From Zygnema cylindricum (lineage: Eukaryota > Streptophyta > Zygnematophyceae > Zygnematales > Zygnemataceae), in assembly GCA_037447655.1 (NCBI GenBank), contig JBBHKE010002803.1, positions 1 to 41,649 on the forward strand: 41,649 nucleotides of DNA. The letters run 5' to 3'. A program made the translations under genes and the position numbers. Shown here piece by piece: positions 19,574-30,859 of this stretch; within the stretch, counting starts at the first letter, position 1, and every line of letters starts with the position of its first letter. A model generated the notes under the pieces. The model saw only the letters and a list, made by a program, of their open reading frames with translations. It made no database searches and was not told the origin of the DNA.

Positions 19574-20760
19574 TTAGTCCTCCAATCCACGAAGATGGCA
19601 AGGGGCCATATTGATTTGATTCTCTTTAATTCTTTGACCATCCTTTCCCTCGAATGTAAGAACCCCCATGTTGGAAACTTCCACCACTCTCAAAATTACC
19701 CGGCTGGCAGAAATATCCAGGGTGTCTTTTTTCTGTTGCATCCGATATACAAAGTCCCTTGGCATAAATCGTCCCTGACGTGGCACATAATTCCCGCTCC
19801 GGCGCTGGGAGTACCACAAATGATCATGGTGCTGAGCCGCTTGTAAATTCCCCATGGCGGGAGGCATCTCTCTTTGGAATATCTTGGCTCGGTCGGCGAT
19901 CACTTTTTCGACAGTCCCCTTGTCATCCATCTTCACGAGGACCACCGCTTAGGCCGATGCAGCCCCGGGCAGGATGGGATGCCGTTCGAATAAAATGAAG
20001 TAGGGACTATAGGAGTGGAGAGAAGCGTGTCTGCTGAATCGCTATCCCATAGCAATCCAATGCACCTTCTTGTCCCACTCCCCCAAATCTTCTTTAACTG
20101 CATATATTTGTAGTGACCGCTTCACTGTCTGTACACACCTTTTGGCCAAATCGTCGGCTTGCGGGTGGTCACGGCTTGTCAGCCGATGGTCGACAAGGCA
20201 TTTTTCCAAGAGGTTGGAAAATTCTCCGACAAATTCGGAGCCTTGGTCCGTGAGAACTTCCGCAAGCGCCTCGAATTGCGCTAAAACCCTTCGCAAAAAG
20301 GCATCCGCAATTGCCTTGTACTCCTTCCGGTGAAAAAACCACCAACTCGATCCACTTGGAAAAATGTTCTATCATGACCACCACGAAATGGTTCCCCTAC
20401 TTGCTAGTTAGAAGAGGTCCCAAAAGATCTAAAGACCATCGATAAAACATCCCCCGGATCGGAAGCGAATGAAGTTCACTTCCGCTTTTCTTGTCAAAAG
20501 CTGCCTTGACTCGATCACAGGACGAGCAAGTATGAACAATTTTGTTGACTTGGGTCCACAATCCGTGCCACCAATAAGAACCCGCAACAAGGAAAGTGGT
20601 CCGCTTTTGCCCGAAATGTCCACATTGCTAATGGAGATTGGAAATCAAAGTTTCTCGGTCTGAGGGAGGAGGAACCACTTTCCTCGTGCCGTCTGACAAT
20701 TTCCAAAGGAGAATGCCTCTGTCCCAAACATACGCAGCCATCGGGGTCTGCACTCGAGAT
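19574..20760 (-). pseudogene. Integrase of the gypsy element, broken
   Basis: On the minus strand, GHFGQKRTTF and YWWHGLWTQ then CSSC (about 20625-20510) form the HHCC zinc region. The core follows with YRWSLDLLGPL (first Asp), LTDQGSEFVGEF (second Asp, about 20245) and HPQADDLAKRCVQ (about 20170), where the expected catalytic Glu reads Lys. The C-terminal part has DFVYRMQQKKDTLDI and ILRVVEVSNMGVL (19574-19945), a GPY/F-like domain. No chromodomain follows. Stops and frameshifts separate the pieces. It would insert the cDNA, but this copy lacks the complete triad. Confidence 0.88.
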
Positions 20761-20989
20761 AATTGAATTCCTATCAAGTGGGGAAGAGGCGACCCCTGCT
20801 GGATAGATTGGAGAGCATTGGGGTCGTTCCAGATATCCTTCCCTCCGGGCCCTATGGGCGCCTGCCCCTCCACGTCGGCCAAAAAACTTGACAGTTCCCC
20901 GCAGATTGGGGAAGCCAGATGAAAGCAGAGGATGCCCGATGAGTCCCATACTGATTTCAGGGTCCATATTATCCCGAGCCCCGGTAAAA

Positions 20990-21444
20990 TCCATGGTGGA
21001 GGGATCAGGATTCCGGGTAAGTATTTCGGCGTTCCCATGGATTTCCCCTGCTCTATGAACAATGTCATAATCATATTCCTGTAGGATAGAAACCCATCTG
21101 GCGAGTTTGCCTGTTAACTTGTTATTTTCCATGATCCATTTCAGGGGTTGGTGATCAGTGATCAAGGTGAAATGGACCCCGTACAAATAAGGCCGGAAAT
21201 GCTGGATTGCCCAAACCGCTGCAAGTAGCTCTCTGTGGTAACTGCTATAATTCCCTTCTGCTCTGTTGTTGCTCCGGCTCGCGTAGGCCACCACATAATC
21301 AATTCCGACATCATCGACTTGAGCCAAAACGACTCCCAATCGAAACCAACTCCAATCAGTGTAAAGGACGAAAGGCGTGTGCTGATCAGTCATCCGGAGC
21401 ACGGGGTGCTGCAACAGAGCATCCTTCAAGAACTAGAAGGCGAT
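20990..21444 (-). pseudogene. RNase H of the gypsy element
   Basis: FVLYTDWSWFRLGVVLAQ, NYSSYHRELLAAVWAI and LITDHQPLKWIM carry the Asp, Glu and Asp of RNase H. IVHRAGEIHGNAEILTRNP is the usual end of the domain. It degrades RNA in RNA-DNA hybrids during reverse transcription. In-frame stops near 21445 and 21433 separate it from RT; a frameshift follows the domain on the integrase side. Confidence 0.9.
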
Positions 21445-22643
21445 CTATTGTTCTTGGGCCCAGTGCCATCCTTGGTCCTTCCGCAATAGCTGGTTGAGGG
21501 ACTGAGCGTGACTACTGAACTCGGGGATAAACTGCCGATAGTAGTTGGCTACACCCAGAAAGGTGTGAAGGGTCGAGATGTCCTGCAGTGGGGGAAGAGC
21601 GTTAAGGGCTGCCACCTTGACCATGTGGGGACCCACAATCTTCAAAGTCACCTCATGTCCGATGTAAATGATTTTTTGTACCCCAAAAACACCTTTGCCC
21701 GCGTGACATTTCAAGCCCGCAACTTCAAGGGCCCGGAGGACGATCTGGATATGCTCAAAGTGTTCTTCAAAGGTCTTTGAAAAGATGATCACATCATCAA
21801 TATAGCACCAGGCACAATCGATTCATCGGAGTGCTTCTTCCATGGCCCGTTGGAATTTGGCCGATGCATTCTTAAGCCCGAATGGCATGTAAATCCATTC
21901 AGAAAGCCGGAAACCTACCCAAAAGGCCGTTCTTTCTCGGTGCTTTGGTTCCATGGAAATCTGGTGGAAACCGTTTTTCATGCCCAGAGTGGAGTAGATA
22001 GTGGCACCAGCAAGGGAGTCGAATATGTCTTCCAGGGTCGGCATCGTATACAGGTCATAAATGGTGGCAGTGTTCAACATGCGATAATCTCCACACATCC
22101 GGAAATCTACATTTTTCCCGGACGAGTCTTTCTTGGGTGGGAGAACTTTCGGGGAGGCGAACCCATGAAGTCCTGTACTTTCCTAAACCAAAGTTTGGAC
22201 TTTAGCCGTGATGAATTCCTTCTTCTTGAAGCTGAGAGGATACTACTTCTGCCAAACAGTAGCCGTCTCGTCGATAAATCGATTTGGAAAGGGGTTCCAT
22301 TATAGATACTGACATCTATTTCTCACCATGCGAACACCTGTTTGTTTTTGACCAACAGTTCAAAAAGCCGCGTCTTCTGCTGAGGGTCCAATTGCTCCCC
22401 AAGGGTCCAATCCATTTTCCCTGGCTCTACGGCAGCCCAAGCTTCTGGTGGTCTACCCCAAAGGTTAATGTCGAATTCCAACCCTACCGGTGGATTTGCC
22501 CCTACCCCTCCGGCTAGGACACTAGTGCTGACAACTTTCGGTAGGCTGTCGCCATCTGAGCCGCCGCCCCACCCCACTGGGAAAACCTGCGGTGGTGAAA
22601 TGTGAATTTTTCTTCTCCTGTCTCTCCCTCCTTGAAGCTGCAA
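21445..22643 (-). pseudogene. pol: Reverse transcriptase of the gypsy element, catalytic Asp lost
   Basis: A pre-RT segment ends LLVKNKQVFAW (about 22323). The palm starts CGDYRMLNTATIYDLYTMP (about 22095). The next motif reads YSTLGMKNGFHQI, where the first catalytic Asp of the usual D-L-K motif is Gly. YMPFGLKNASAKFQRAMEEA follows, then an in-frame stop at about 21823 and CYIDDVIIFSKT with the Asp pair retained. LHTFLGVANYYRQF marks the connection. Stops and a lost Asp show decay; the family is clearly Ty3/gypsy. Confidence 0.92.
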
Positions 22644-22753
22644 AGTTGCCTACATCGCTAACAATTAAGGAGCTTGAAGGTAAATAACCCTTGATTCGGA
22701 GGACTTGAGACTGGAAAAGGCGAGTGCATGCTTGAGCACCCATTTGATCGAAT

Positions 22754-23827
22754 TCAAATCCATACTTTACCCGATAAGGCTGCAACTGTGGGCGTCTGAA
22801 TACCTAGTGTTGCCGTGGTGTCTTTATGGAATCCCTTGGCTTGTTCCCGTTCTGCGATTGTCGGTGGCGTCCAGATACCTGCCTTCTTGTCAAAAATCAT
22901 TCTCGCTGCTCCCTTCCTATGTGCGTCACTGTGTGGGAAAGAAATGAATGTGGGAAGTGGATTCCGTGGGAATCTTGGTCGATTGCACTGAAAGAAAAGG
23001 TAGCGGTCGGGTCGCGTCACAGGGGAGGCCATCCTACCTTCCCCAAGTATCTGCTGCACCAAATTGTTCGGGTCGGGGATCTGCTTATCCAATAGTTGCC
23101 GGAGAACTTGAATCGAGATCATATTGGTCCAATATGCCCTGACTTTGTGTGCTCTTGATCCTATCTGGGCGGCGTCAAAAACCAATGAAGCTCCTAAAAT
23201 TCGGGTTATCTGATTCTAGCGGTCCGCAACCTGTTTCCGTTTATCATCTCTTGGGTGGACATTCTCGAAAACGTACCCCACCGGTGTGTCCTGGAGTTGT
23301 TGAATCCACGAGATTAATTCGATCATCCGATAAAATGTCCGGCTTTTGCGATCTTGATGCCCTTTGCCTTGTCCCGCTAGGGAGTATCCCTCACAAGGCC
23401 ATCTTGCCATCACGAGATCTATTCTTTCCAAACTGCTTAGATGGGGTTTCACGATGTTTTTTATATTCTGCGGAAGACTCCGATGAGCTTTAGAAAAGGC
23501 AGACATTCAAAGCTGTTGAGGATATAGGGTGTGAAATTGGTGAAGGCGGTGTTCGTTGAGAGCCCGGGCCTTTGGTGATATCTCCACGGGTGTATATGAC
23601 TCTACGCGATATCTTGTTTTTAGAACAACTTCTAAATCAGAACCGATTCCTGAATATAGAGATAAAACTCGCAGTCTTGAATGTGGGACTGTCAATGACA
23701 CCACATGTCGGTTGAATTCCTCGTTACCGGACCTGGTTTTGGAAGCATCACACAAGGGTGTAGAAACTGCTTCCTTTATTGGTAAAGCCGAGAATGTCTG
23801 ATCCACTCCCCGCCGGAGTTTCGCCAC
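22754..23827 (-). pseudogene. C5-cytosine DNA methyltransferase domain inside the gypsy polyprotein
   Basis: One minus-strand frame over about 358 codons with two stops (TGA at 23507-23509, TAG at 23216-23218). Motif I reads LRVLSLYSGIGSDLEVVL, the AdoMet-binding loop. VEISPKA fits motif II. DLVMARWPCEGYSLAGQGKG is motif IV, with the catalytic Cys in P-C-E where P-C-Q or P-C-N is usual. YVFENVHP is motif VI (E-N-V). IGSRAHKVRAYWTN fits the region after motif VIII, and PTIAEREQAKGF fits motif IX. Such enzymes move a methyl group from AdoMet to cytosine C5. It lies between protease and RT in the same orientation. No target-reading domain beyond the core is recognisable. Closest class (DRM/DNMT3-like or other) cannot be settled by eye. 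Confidence 0.85.
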
Positions 23828-24059
23828 CAGTAATAATCTTTTCTTGTGTTTTTTTTCTCACCGATTGGAAATGGGGAATTGCTAGATTTTTTCAGCTGTA
23901 TCTTTGGAGCTGCCAAAAAGTTTCGTTGGAGATGATGTAGTATACGCCGGGTAGCAACCAGACACCGGGACATTTGTTTTCTTCCGATTCTATAAATCCA
24001 AAGAAACCACCACTTTCGTTCCTTCGGGATTTCTTGGGTCCCAAACGGTACACTGTTCT

Positions 24060-24362
24060 TTCCACACGCTCAAACTCATATTTAGACGGGTTAAGTAGCC
24101 ATTCCCAACAGAATTTCGAATTGAGTCCCTTCCACCACTAAGAAGGGAAGCTCAATTTTTACCCGTTGGCCTCCGTCATTAAAAAAATTGATTTCCATGG
24201 CCTTGATAATCCCATGGACGGGTTAGCTGCCGCTGCTTACGGTGCTTAAGCAGATATTGCTTGGGCACATTTCGGGTCGGAGTTCCTTAGGCATTTTCGA
24301 TTAAGCGGAAGTGGTGATGAGATTGGGGAGCGCTCCAGTGTTGACCACAACGTCCTGGTATC
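24060..24362 (-). pseudogene. Aspartic protease remnant of the gypsy element
   Basis: VVVNTGALPNLITTSA (about 24353-24306) matches the retropepsin active-site loop, with Asn where the catalytic Asp is expected. FEILLGM about 60 codons later (24120) matches the second conserved loop, after which the frame shifts. It lies upstream of the methyltransferase and downstream of the gag zinc knuckle, as expected for gag-pro-pol. Confidence 0.65.
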
Positions 24363-24387
24363 CTCTGTACCCGTTTAGCTTGAAGGT

Positions 24388-25311
24388 TCATGTTCGGTTC
24401 AGTATAAGAGCCACAGATAAGGCTTTGTAGTCACTATCCACTATAAGGGTTTTCGGATATGTGAATAAAAAGACTGCGGTTGGCAAAGTGGCGCGGTCGA
24501 CCCTTCCTTTTCCAGAGTGGATTTCTTCTCCCAATTCCTGAATGAGGATTTTTTCAGGCAGGTTGTGGGAGGATGCTTGAGTTTTGACGTGGGTGAGGGC
24601 GTATGGCATGAGGTGCCGGACTAGCATGACAACCATTTTGGAAGAAGAAAGTGTAGTTTTAGGTGAAGATGGGAGTGAATCCGGTTTCTGCAGATCCTTA
24701 TCTTGTCCTTCTTCCTCGTCATTCTCGAAGCCGGAATCTAGGTTTGGCGGAGTTAGGGTAGTGTCATTTTCCGGGCGTTCTGCCATGTATCTCTCAAACA
24801 AGTCCTGATTGTCCTTTTTCTCTCTCTCTAGCAACTCCTTCACCCGTTGTTGTTTCTCACTCCAGTAGTTCTCGAAACCGGGAGGCAATTTAGGTTTGGG
24901 AGGAAGAGATGGCAGTTCACTGCGTTTGATACCGAGGCCAATGTCGCTGTTCAGCATTACTGCCCGGGGAGTGAAAGACAAAGGATCGGTAGCTTTCTAG
25001 TTGTGGTCCCTCTGACCCATTTTTTGCCTGTCTTGTCTTTGCATCGAGGTGGAATTGCGGAGTTGGCGGCGGCTATCTCCCACCCAAACATTCCAAGCTG
25101 CGGACAGGAAAATTTGGGCATGGTAGGCATTTGGGGGTTCCAAATCCCAACCTAAAAAGTCATCATCATTAGCACCCGTTGTACTTTGAAGCTCAAGCTC
25201 CGCGAGCTTTTGTAACAACTCCTGTTTTTGTTTTTGGAGTCGTTGTGCTCCCGTGAGAGGTGCACGCCCGGAAGAATATCCCAAGCGGAGGGCAGCCAAC
25301 TTTGAAGCCAT
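24388..25311 (-). pseudogene. Linker between gag zinc knuckle and protease
   Basis: Two same-strand ORFs (25311-24997 and 24981-24388). The first has a Gln/Lys/Leu-rich coiled coil (QRLQKQKQELLQKLAELELQ). The second has a Pro-rich start, a charged helix (KQQRVKELLEREKKDNQDLF) and an acidic middle, then RVDRATLPTAVF just before the protease. No enzymatic motif is seen; probably a structural part of the polyprotein. Confidence 0.6.
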
Positions 25312-25833
25312 TGCGACCAGTTGCTGACTTTAATGATGGATGATAAATTCCGATGTAAGTTTTGTTGTAGCCACCGAGGCTCGCTTCTGTTCCTTCGCGG
25401 TAAGCGGAACTCGGCGTCCCTAAGGATAGAGGAGTTGAAGTGGGAGAGGGTTAACGACAGTTTCTCCTTCTCCAGTGAATAGGGCGAACTGCATCATTTC
25501 TTTAGAAACTCCATTCTTTCAAAAAAATTGCGTTTCCTTATGCCCGTGGAAGCCGCTAGCCTCGCATTTTGTTCCTTTGGAGGTGTATTTACTGCGGATT
25601 TTATTTGAGATCCTGGCGTCATCAAACTTTGGAAGTTTGATTTGTCGCAGCTGGGATTGCGACATTTTTACGGTTTCTCCTCGGGGAGTTGCACGGTAAG
25701 TGTCCTTGGCTACTAATGTCCTCTCCCCCCTTCCTTCCCTTTTGAGCCTTTTTTGCTGCTTCCGGGTCTTTGATGCACGTTCTTTCTCCCATTCCTTTAG
25801 CTTTAAGGCCAGCTTCAGTTTAAGTTTTCGGGT

Positions 25834-26862
25834 GCAGTGCTTCCACCCATGACCGGATTGCTGACAATTTAGGCAATTGTAAAGAAAAACTCTGTAGTCT
25901 GCTCACATAATCGGTTCTAACCCTCTGTCAGCCACATGCTTCCCTTTGAGCTCAAGCAAAGCTTGAAGTTCAACCTTTTCCTCCTCACTCAAGGAGGTCT
26001 CTCTGGCAAATCCTGCAGAATTTGCGCTAGCCTTGTCGGTCACAGTCTTCTCCCTTGCGTCACTGTGGACAAAGTGATCGTACAACTTCATCGCCACCAG
26101 CAAAATGTCATTGGGTGAGGGATTAAAGTCTTGAATGGCCTGTCCGGCAATCCAATTATCAAGAGCACTCTGCCCTGTTGGCCCGAATGAATTACGGACG
26201 GCGATGAAATATTTGGTTGCCATTGCCGGAAGATCAATAGTAGACAGCTTTGTGTTCTGAAATATGTTGGAGAGTTGGTTAAAGAGGGTTTGTGGAGTCT
26301 TATTCTTCAAACATTGGAATTCCGTGATTTCGTTGATGGCAGACTTGTTCCTTTCGATGTAAAGGAGTCTCCGGATGTTAAGCATGGTGGTACAAGGGTT
26401 GGGATTGGCAACCATACGAGTTGCTGCCTGGGCTGCCTCGATTGCTTGCAGCTGGTTAACATAGGCACTTCCCTGTGCCTCTAAATTCAAGTCAGCTGTG
26501 AAGGTAGCAGTCATACCTGTTGCAGCCGCTGGAGCCAAGTCAGCCTCGGCTTGTAAAACAGCAACGTGAAGAGCTGGATCTGAGATCTTGATGGTGGGAG
26601 CCATCAAGAGTGGTTGTGGCTCTTTGTAATCCGCCAACGCCCCTCCAGAAAGGTAGTTGACCATCATTGGGAAAATGGTTGTTTCAAAATCATCCTGAAT
26701 GGCTCCTCCCCTGTATTTGTTGATCTCGGATTGTGTGAGGGATTTCAACAACAATAAGAAATCTAAAAATATAACCCATGAGCTATCTCCGGTAAAGATT
26801 TGAATTTCCCCCATTTCCTTTTCTTCCTCTACAGAATTTGTGAATTGGGAATCGGAGGGCAC
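25834..26862 (-). pseudogene. gag: Gag C-terminal half with CCHC zinc knuckle (gypsy element)
   Basis: The frame runs from the LTR border at 26862 through a helical capsid-like region (about 300 codons, with FNQLSNIFQNTKLS and LDNWIAGQAIQDFNPSPNDI). A TGA at 25903-25905 follows, then the knuckle CLNCQQSGHGWKHC (25875-25834), a perfect C-x2-C-x4-H-x4-C. The open frame also extends rightward into the LTR to 27021, but that part is LTR sequence. Gag would package the RNA. Confidence 0.75.
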
Positions 26863-27739
26863 TGAAATTCTGTGGTCTCCATTGACCAACAGAATAAGCA
26901 GCCTATGTAAAGCCTCTAGGATAATATTTTCCCCTTTCACTTTCCCACTGAATAAGTTCCACCCTGGCACACAAATATTCTGACCACCCTCACCCATGTG
27001 AGAACGTACCAAAAGAATCACTAAATTTGCTCCCTTGAGCAGTTAGCTATGGCTGGTCAAAGATGACATTTATAGTTACAAGCTCTCTTAGAGAGAGGTA
27101 CCTAAATTTCACTAAGTCCTAGTCTATCAACTCACGTCTACCTAGTACTAAACCCTAGGTTAATAAGAACAGTGTATAGTACACAAAAAGTACAATGGCC
27201 GATGTACTTTTTGTACGGCTATTGTACGACATGGCCTTAAAGGTGACGCCTATCAAATCAAGAGCCATGGTTTCTCCTCCCATCTTCCCTGATATCTAAT
27301 AATGTAGCGCCACGTGGCATTGCGTGATGATATCTCCAAAGGCCGCCAAAAAACTCATTCCTGGTGGCGGCTGCAACGACGGCCGTCCGTTCAATTAAAT
27401 TTACATGGTTCGGATTTGCGTCTCTGCATGAATTGGTTCACATGCTTCTCTTCGTCAAATTGGTATGTTTCAGCCGACGTGTTAAACAACAATTACTTAT
27501 CAAACCTCGTAAGTGTATCGTTTCATTAATGCCATAATGGTTAAGGCGCACGGCTATATTGAGCCCGAAGGTCGTAGGTTCAATCTTGTTTGGGACACCC
27601 ATTTTGGTAAAATGCTCTCAACTCCAATCTGCCACCTTCTAAATAAGGCGACAGCCATGGAGTGTCTTTGATCCTCTCTCTCTCTCTTTAGAGTCTAAAT
27701 AAAATAGAGAAGTGAACTATTAATTACCTCTTTTCAATA
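26863..27739 (-). mobile_element. Family B LTR inside the gypsy gag region
   Basis: Starts TGAAATTCTGTGGTCTCC and ends TTTTCAATA. It aligns along its whole length with the solo LTR at 13637. It contains the tRNA-like module at about 27526-27592 with a decayed B box. No target duplication could be found on the two sides, so the block 26863-28774 was probably rearranged after insertion. Confidence 0.75.
27526..27592 (+). other. tRNA-like module, decayed B box
   Basis: CCATAATGGTTAAGGCGC followed by GGTTCAATCTT. Same relative place in the LTR as the copy at 14306. Confidence 0.5.
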
Positions 27740-28385
27740 TTAGTGACATGCCGCTGCACCCGGGAAAGACTGCTTGTGATGAGGGAACAGAATGGAGGAA
27801 CGACATCTCGGGCCTTAACCGGTAGAAGCAGATGAGTAGATAATAAAGATTGCTGAAAAGATAACGAGCCATCGTCGATGGTAGAGATGGCATGGTTTAA
27901 GGTAGGGCTGTCGTCCACCACAAACCTCGAACTAATGATAGATGCCACCAGAGCCCTACTACCCAATTAAGCGATTGGTGGGATGGTGGTTGTAGGAAGC
28001 AGACGAAAACCCCTGAAAGAGATTAGTAAAGCAAATTGTCGCCGAGCGAGGAGACCCATGCCCGACAAGTTGATGCAAAATCGCAAAGAGACGATTATCA
28101 AAATAAACATAAAATAACATTAACAACACTACACTACAGCAGAGGTCGCAAAAGTCAAAAAAAATCATACCCGAAACCGACCATTTTTTTTTTCAAAATC
28201 TGAGTAACCGACGCCCGACCGAGTTTTGTCACGCTCAAAAATTGTTAACCGTTAACCGACCGTCGTTTGCGAAAAAATGAATTAACCGAATCTTGATTTT
28301 TCGCGACTAACCGTGCCCGCCCGTAACCGAAAAAGTACAAAATTAATCCATGTACAACGGAATAAGCCAATAATTACGATTTGTC
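27740..28385. other. Unassigned sequence between two LTR pieces
   Basis: No domain found in short ORFs. At 28195-28340 TTAACCG/CTAACCG-type words recur several times (GTTAACCGTTAACCGACCG, ATTAACCGAA, CTAACCGTG, CGTAACCGAA). May be the remains of an element interior bounded by the LTR pieces. Confidence 0.4.
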
Positions 28386-28508
28386 CCGTTCCTTAAGATT
28401 TGCGAAATGAATAGTGTTACTACCGTGTCAGATTTGCGACGCTTTGTCGCGTTCCCTAAGATTTGCGAAATGAATAGTGTACTACTGTGTCAGATTTGCG
28501 ACGCTTTG
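28384..28508. repeat. 62-bp tandem duplication
   Basis: Two head-to-tail copies share TAAGATTTGCGAAATGAATAGTG and GTCAGATTTGCGACGCTTTGTCGCG (quoted in parts), with a few differences. The second copy abuts the LTR tail. Confidence 0.75.
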
Positions 28509-28774
28509 TCGCGGTTAATAATTATATATCTTTGAAACCCGTCACGTGTATCGTTTCAATAACGCCCTTGTAGATAAGGCTTACGTCTACTTAATTGTTC
28601 ACAGAACCAGGTTCAAATCTAGACTTAGGCAACATTTTAGTAAAATATCCTCTTGTTCAAAATCTGCCACTTTCTAAACATGGCGGCAGCAATGGCATGC
28701 CTTTGATCCTCACTCTCTTTCTTTAAAGTAAAATTAAAATAGAGAAGTGAATTATTAATTACCTCTTTTCAACA
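28505..28774 (-). mobile_element. Truncated family B LTR tail
   Basis: From GTCGCGGTTAAT to TCTTTTCAACA it matches the last 270 bp of the LTR at 13637, including the tRNA-like module at 28556-28622 (box B GGTTCAAATCT). The first 600 bp of the LTR are missing. It borders gag sequence of the gypsy element at 28775. Confidence 0.7.
28556..28622 (+). other. tRNA-like module
   Basis: AACGCCCTTGTAGATAAGGC and GGTTCAAATCT (28610-28620); decayed A box. Same place in the LTR as the other copies. Confidence 0.5.
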
Positions 28775-30859
28775 AGCCGGGTGGGACTGACAAACTGAGC
28801 AAGCGAAATGACTCCTATGTCCTCTTCCTCGGGACCGAGACCGTCTCCTCCTCCGAGAGAAGATGCTGCCCTGAGAGGTGTGGATCCCCCTCCCACAGAG
28901 GAAGTACTCGCTCCTAAAATTATTGTTGGAGGAAGGATGTTCTGAAGTGCTCTTTTATATCCAGGAGAGTATTTTTCTTCCATGAGAACTTGCTTTACCG
29001 ATGGGATGTCGAGGCGAGGTCGGGTCAAAGGAGGTCATTGGGGAATGGGTGGTGGCGGAGAAGGGGACGACTGGAGGCTTTGACGAGAAGGTGTCTGTCC
29101 CTGAATGGTGTCTGTCTCCTAAGTCACCATCGAGATGGCTTGGGAGGAGGAGTCGTGAACTAGAGGATGGGGAACGCCGATGAAGAGGTGAGTAGACGTC
29201 GTGTTTGTAGGGTAAGAAAGTCGGATCCGATGACCCACGGACTGCTGCAGCGGGAGAAAAAGATGAAGAGGGAGAGGAGGCGGGAACGTCGCGATGCTTT
29301 GTTGTAGGACCCGGGGAGTGAGAAGATGGAGGAGGAGGAAAAGATGGGAGATATGGGGATTTTTCGGGAGATCGTGAAGGGGGTGTTGACGGCCTCAAGG
29401 GAATGTGAATCCTCTTGTCCGGTCGTAATTCCACCAAAGCCTCCACGGCGGAAGCAACCTCCACCGAGACAAAGGTAGGCTCTTCTCGAGGAAGAGGATC
29501 AGACTCAGGAGGTAAACCTGCACCCAAACCCTTCATGTTAGCTTCAATGTTTTCCCCCCCTTCCCGCTGAAGAGGAGGCTCTTTGCTCGTTTCCGAGGAA
29601 GGACTTTCAGGCTGGGTGCTTGCAAGAGGAGAAGTCCCTTGAGCGGACGCTTCCGGGTGCGGCTCTTTCCTTGGTGTAGGAGGAATCTACCCGCTGAGAA
29701 TCACACTAGATCCACGCATAGCTTCCCGAATTATTTTTGATTGCTGTTCCTATAACTTGCGCCTTTCTACCTCTAAGGCTTCCTAATCTATCGTGACAGG
29801 TCCGCCCCCCGCTGTAGCCTTGCCCTGGGATTATAGAACTTCCACTAGTTTCTGGGCTCTTTCGACTACTCGGGTCAGATCCGTTATCCCCATTCCCTGA
29901 ATCTCGGGTTCATTAGGTCTGGTCCTCCACCCTCCTTCGGACAAATCTTCTGGACCCGTACCCGAAACCTCTAGATCGGTTGGTTCGGATTGCCAGAGCC
30001 CTTCGGAAGGGCGGACACGAATCGCTGTAGGAGAAGGTCTCTCGGTTGAGGCTGACATAGGAGTTGAGGACGTCTCCTCCTTTGGAAGAGGTGGGAATCT
30101 CCCGTTGCTGTCCCTGTGGTCAAACCTCTTTCCCCTCAATGGATCTCGAGCTTCCCTCTCGCTAACCCCTTCTCCTCTACGAGGCCTCGAGGAGGTGTGT
30201 CCCCTAGAGGGTCAGTTGGCTGCTGTGTCCTGAGAGGAAGATGGAGGAGGGCGAGAATATGGAACTCTTTGTGACCGGTGTGGCACCGACTGTGAAGAGC
30301 TGCTTTCCGAAGAACTGCTCAAAATCTCCACCACCCCTCCCACGGGTCACCCCACCCTGACTCGATTTGTCCGAGCGACTCTCTGCTCCAACTCCTTCTT
30401 GACCTTCAGCTCATGGAGGTCGTGAAGGGCAAGGAGTTCCTTACGACATGGGCGACGTGGATCCGTCAAAACCGCGGGGTCAATCTAGATCTCGGCCCGG
30501 GGAATCTTGGATCTGGTGTGAAGCCCGACCTTCGGAATATGAACCAAATGGGGCTCCCTCTGCGCTTGCCGCTTTTGCCATGCCCTGGGGGACACTCGGT
30601 TCCTTTCCTGGGCCTAAGCACGAGCTTCTTTCTTTTCCTCAGCAAAGGTCCTAGCGGCCTCCGCCAAGGAAAGGTAATGTTCGAGAGTCACACAAAGAGG
30701 AGGAGGAGAAGAAGCACCAACTGTTTCCTTGGTCGGAGAATCAAAGACAGACTCGAAGGGTACAGACTCCTCGAACATGTGAGAATTCTCCTATTGTACA
30801 GGCTACTCCTGCCTACCCTGCTCTCCAGATCCGTTATCTGGAGTCTCTCCTCCCACCAT
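28775..30859 (-). pseudogene. gag: Gag N-terminal half, long and proline-rich (gypsy element)
   Basis: A minus-strand frame runs from ATG at 30859 to about 29000 with several in-frame stops. It then continues in a second frame to the LTR border. It has a coiled-coil-like charged region (HDLHELKVKKELEQRVARTN, about 30400), a Ser/Pro-rich middle, and KYSPGYKRALQNIL near 28965. The reading frames, the uniform direction and the place upstream of the capsid-like part point to one gag protein split by the LTR block at 26863-28774. No family is recognised for this N-terminal part. The plus-strand ORF at 30413-30979 is its shadow. Confidence 0.6.
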
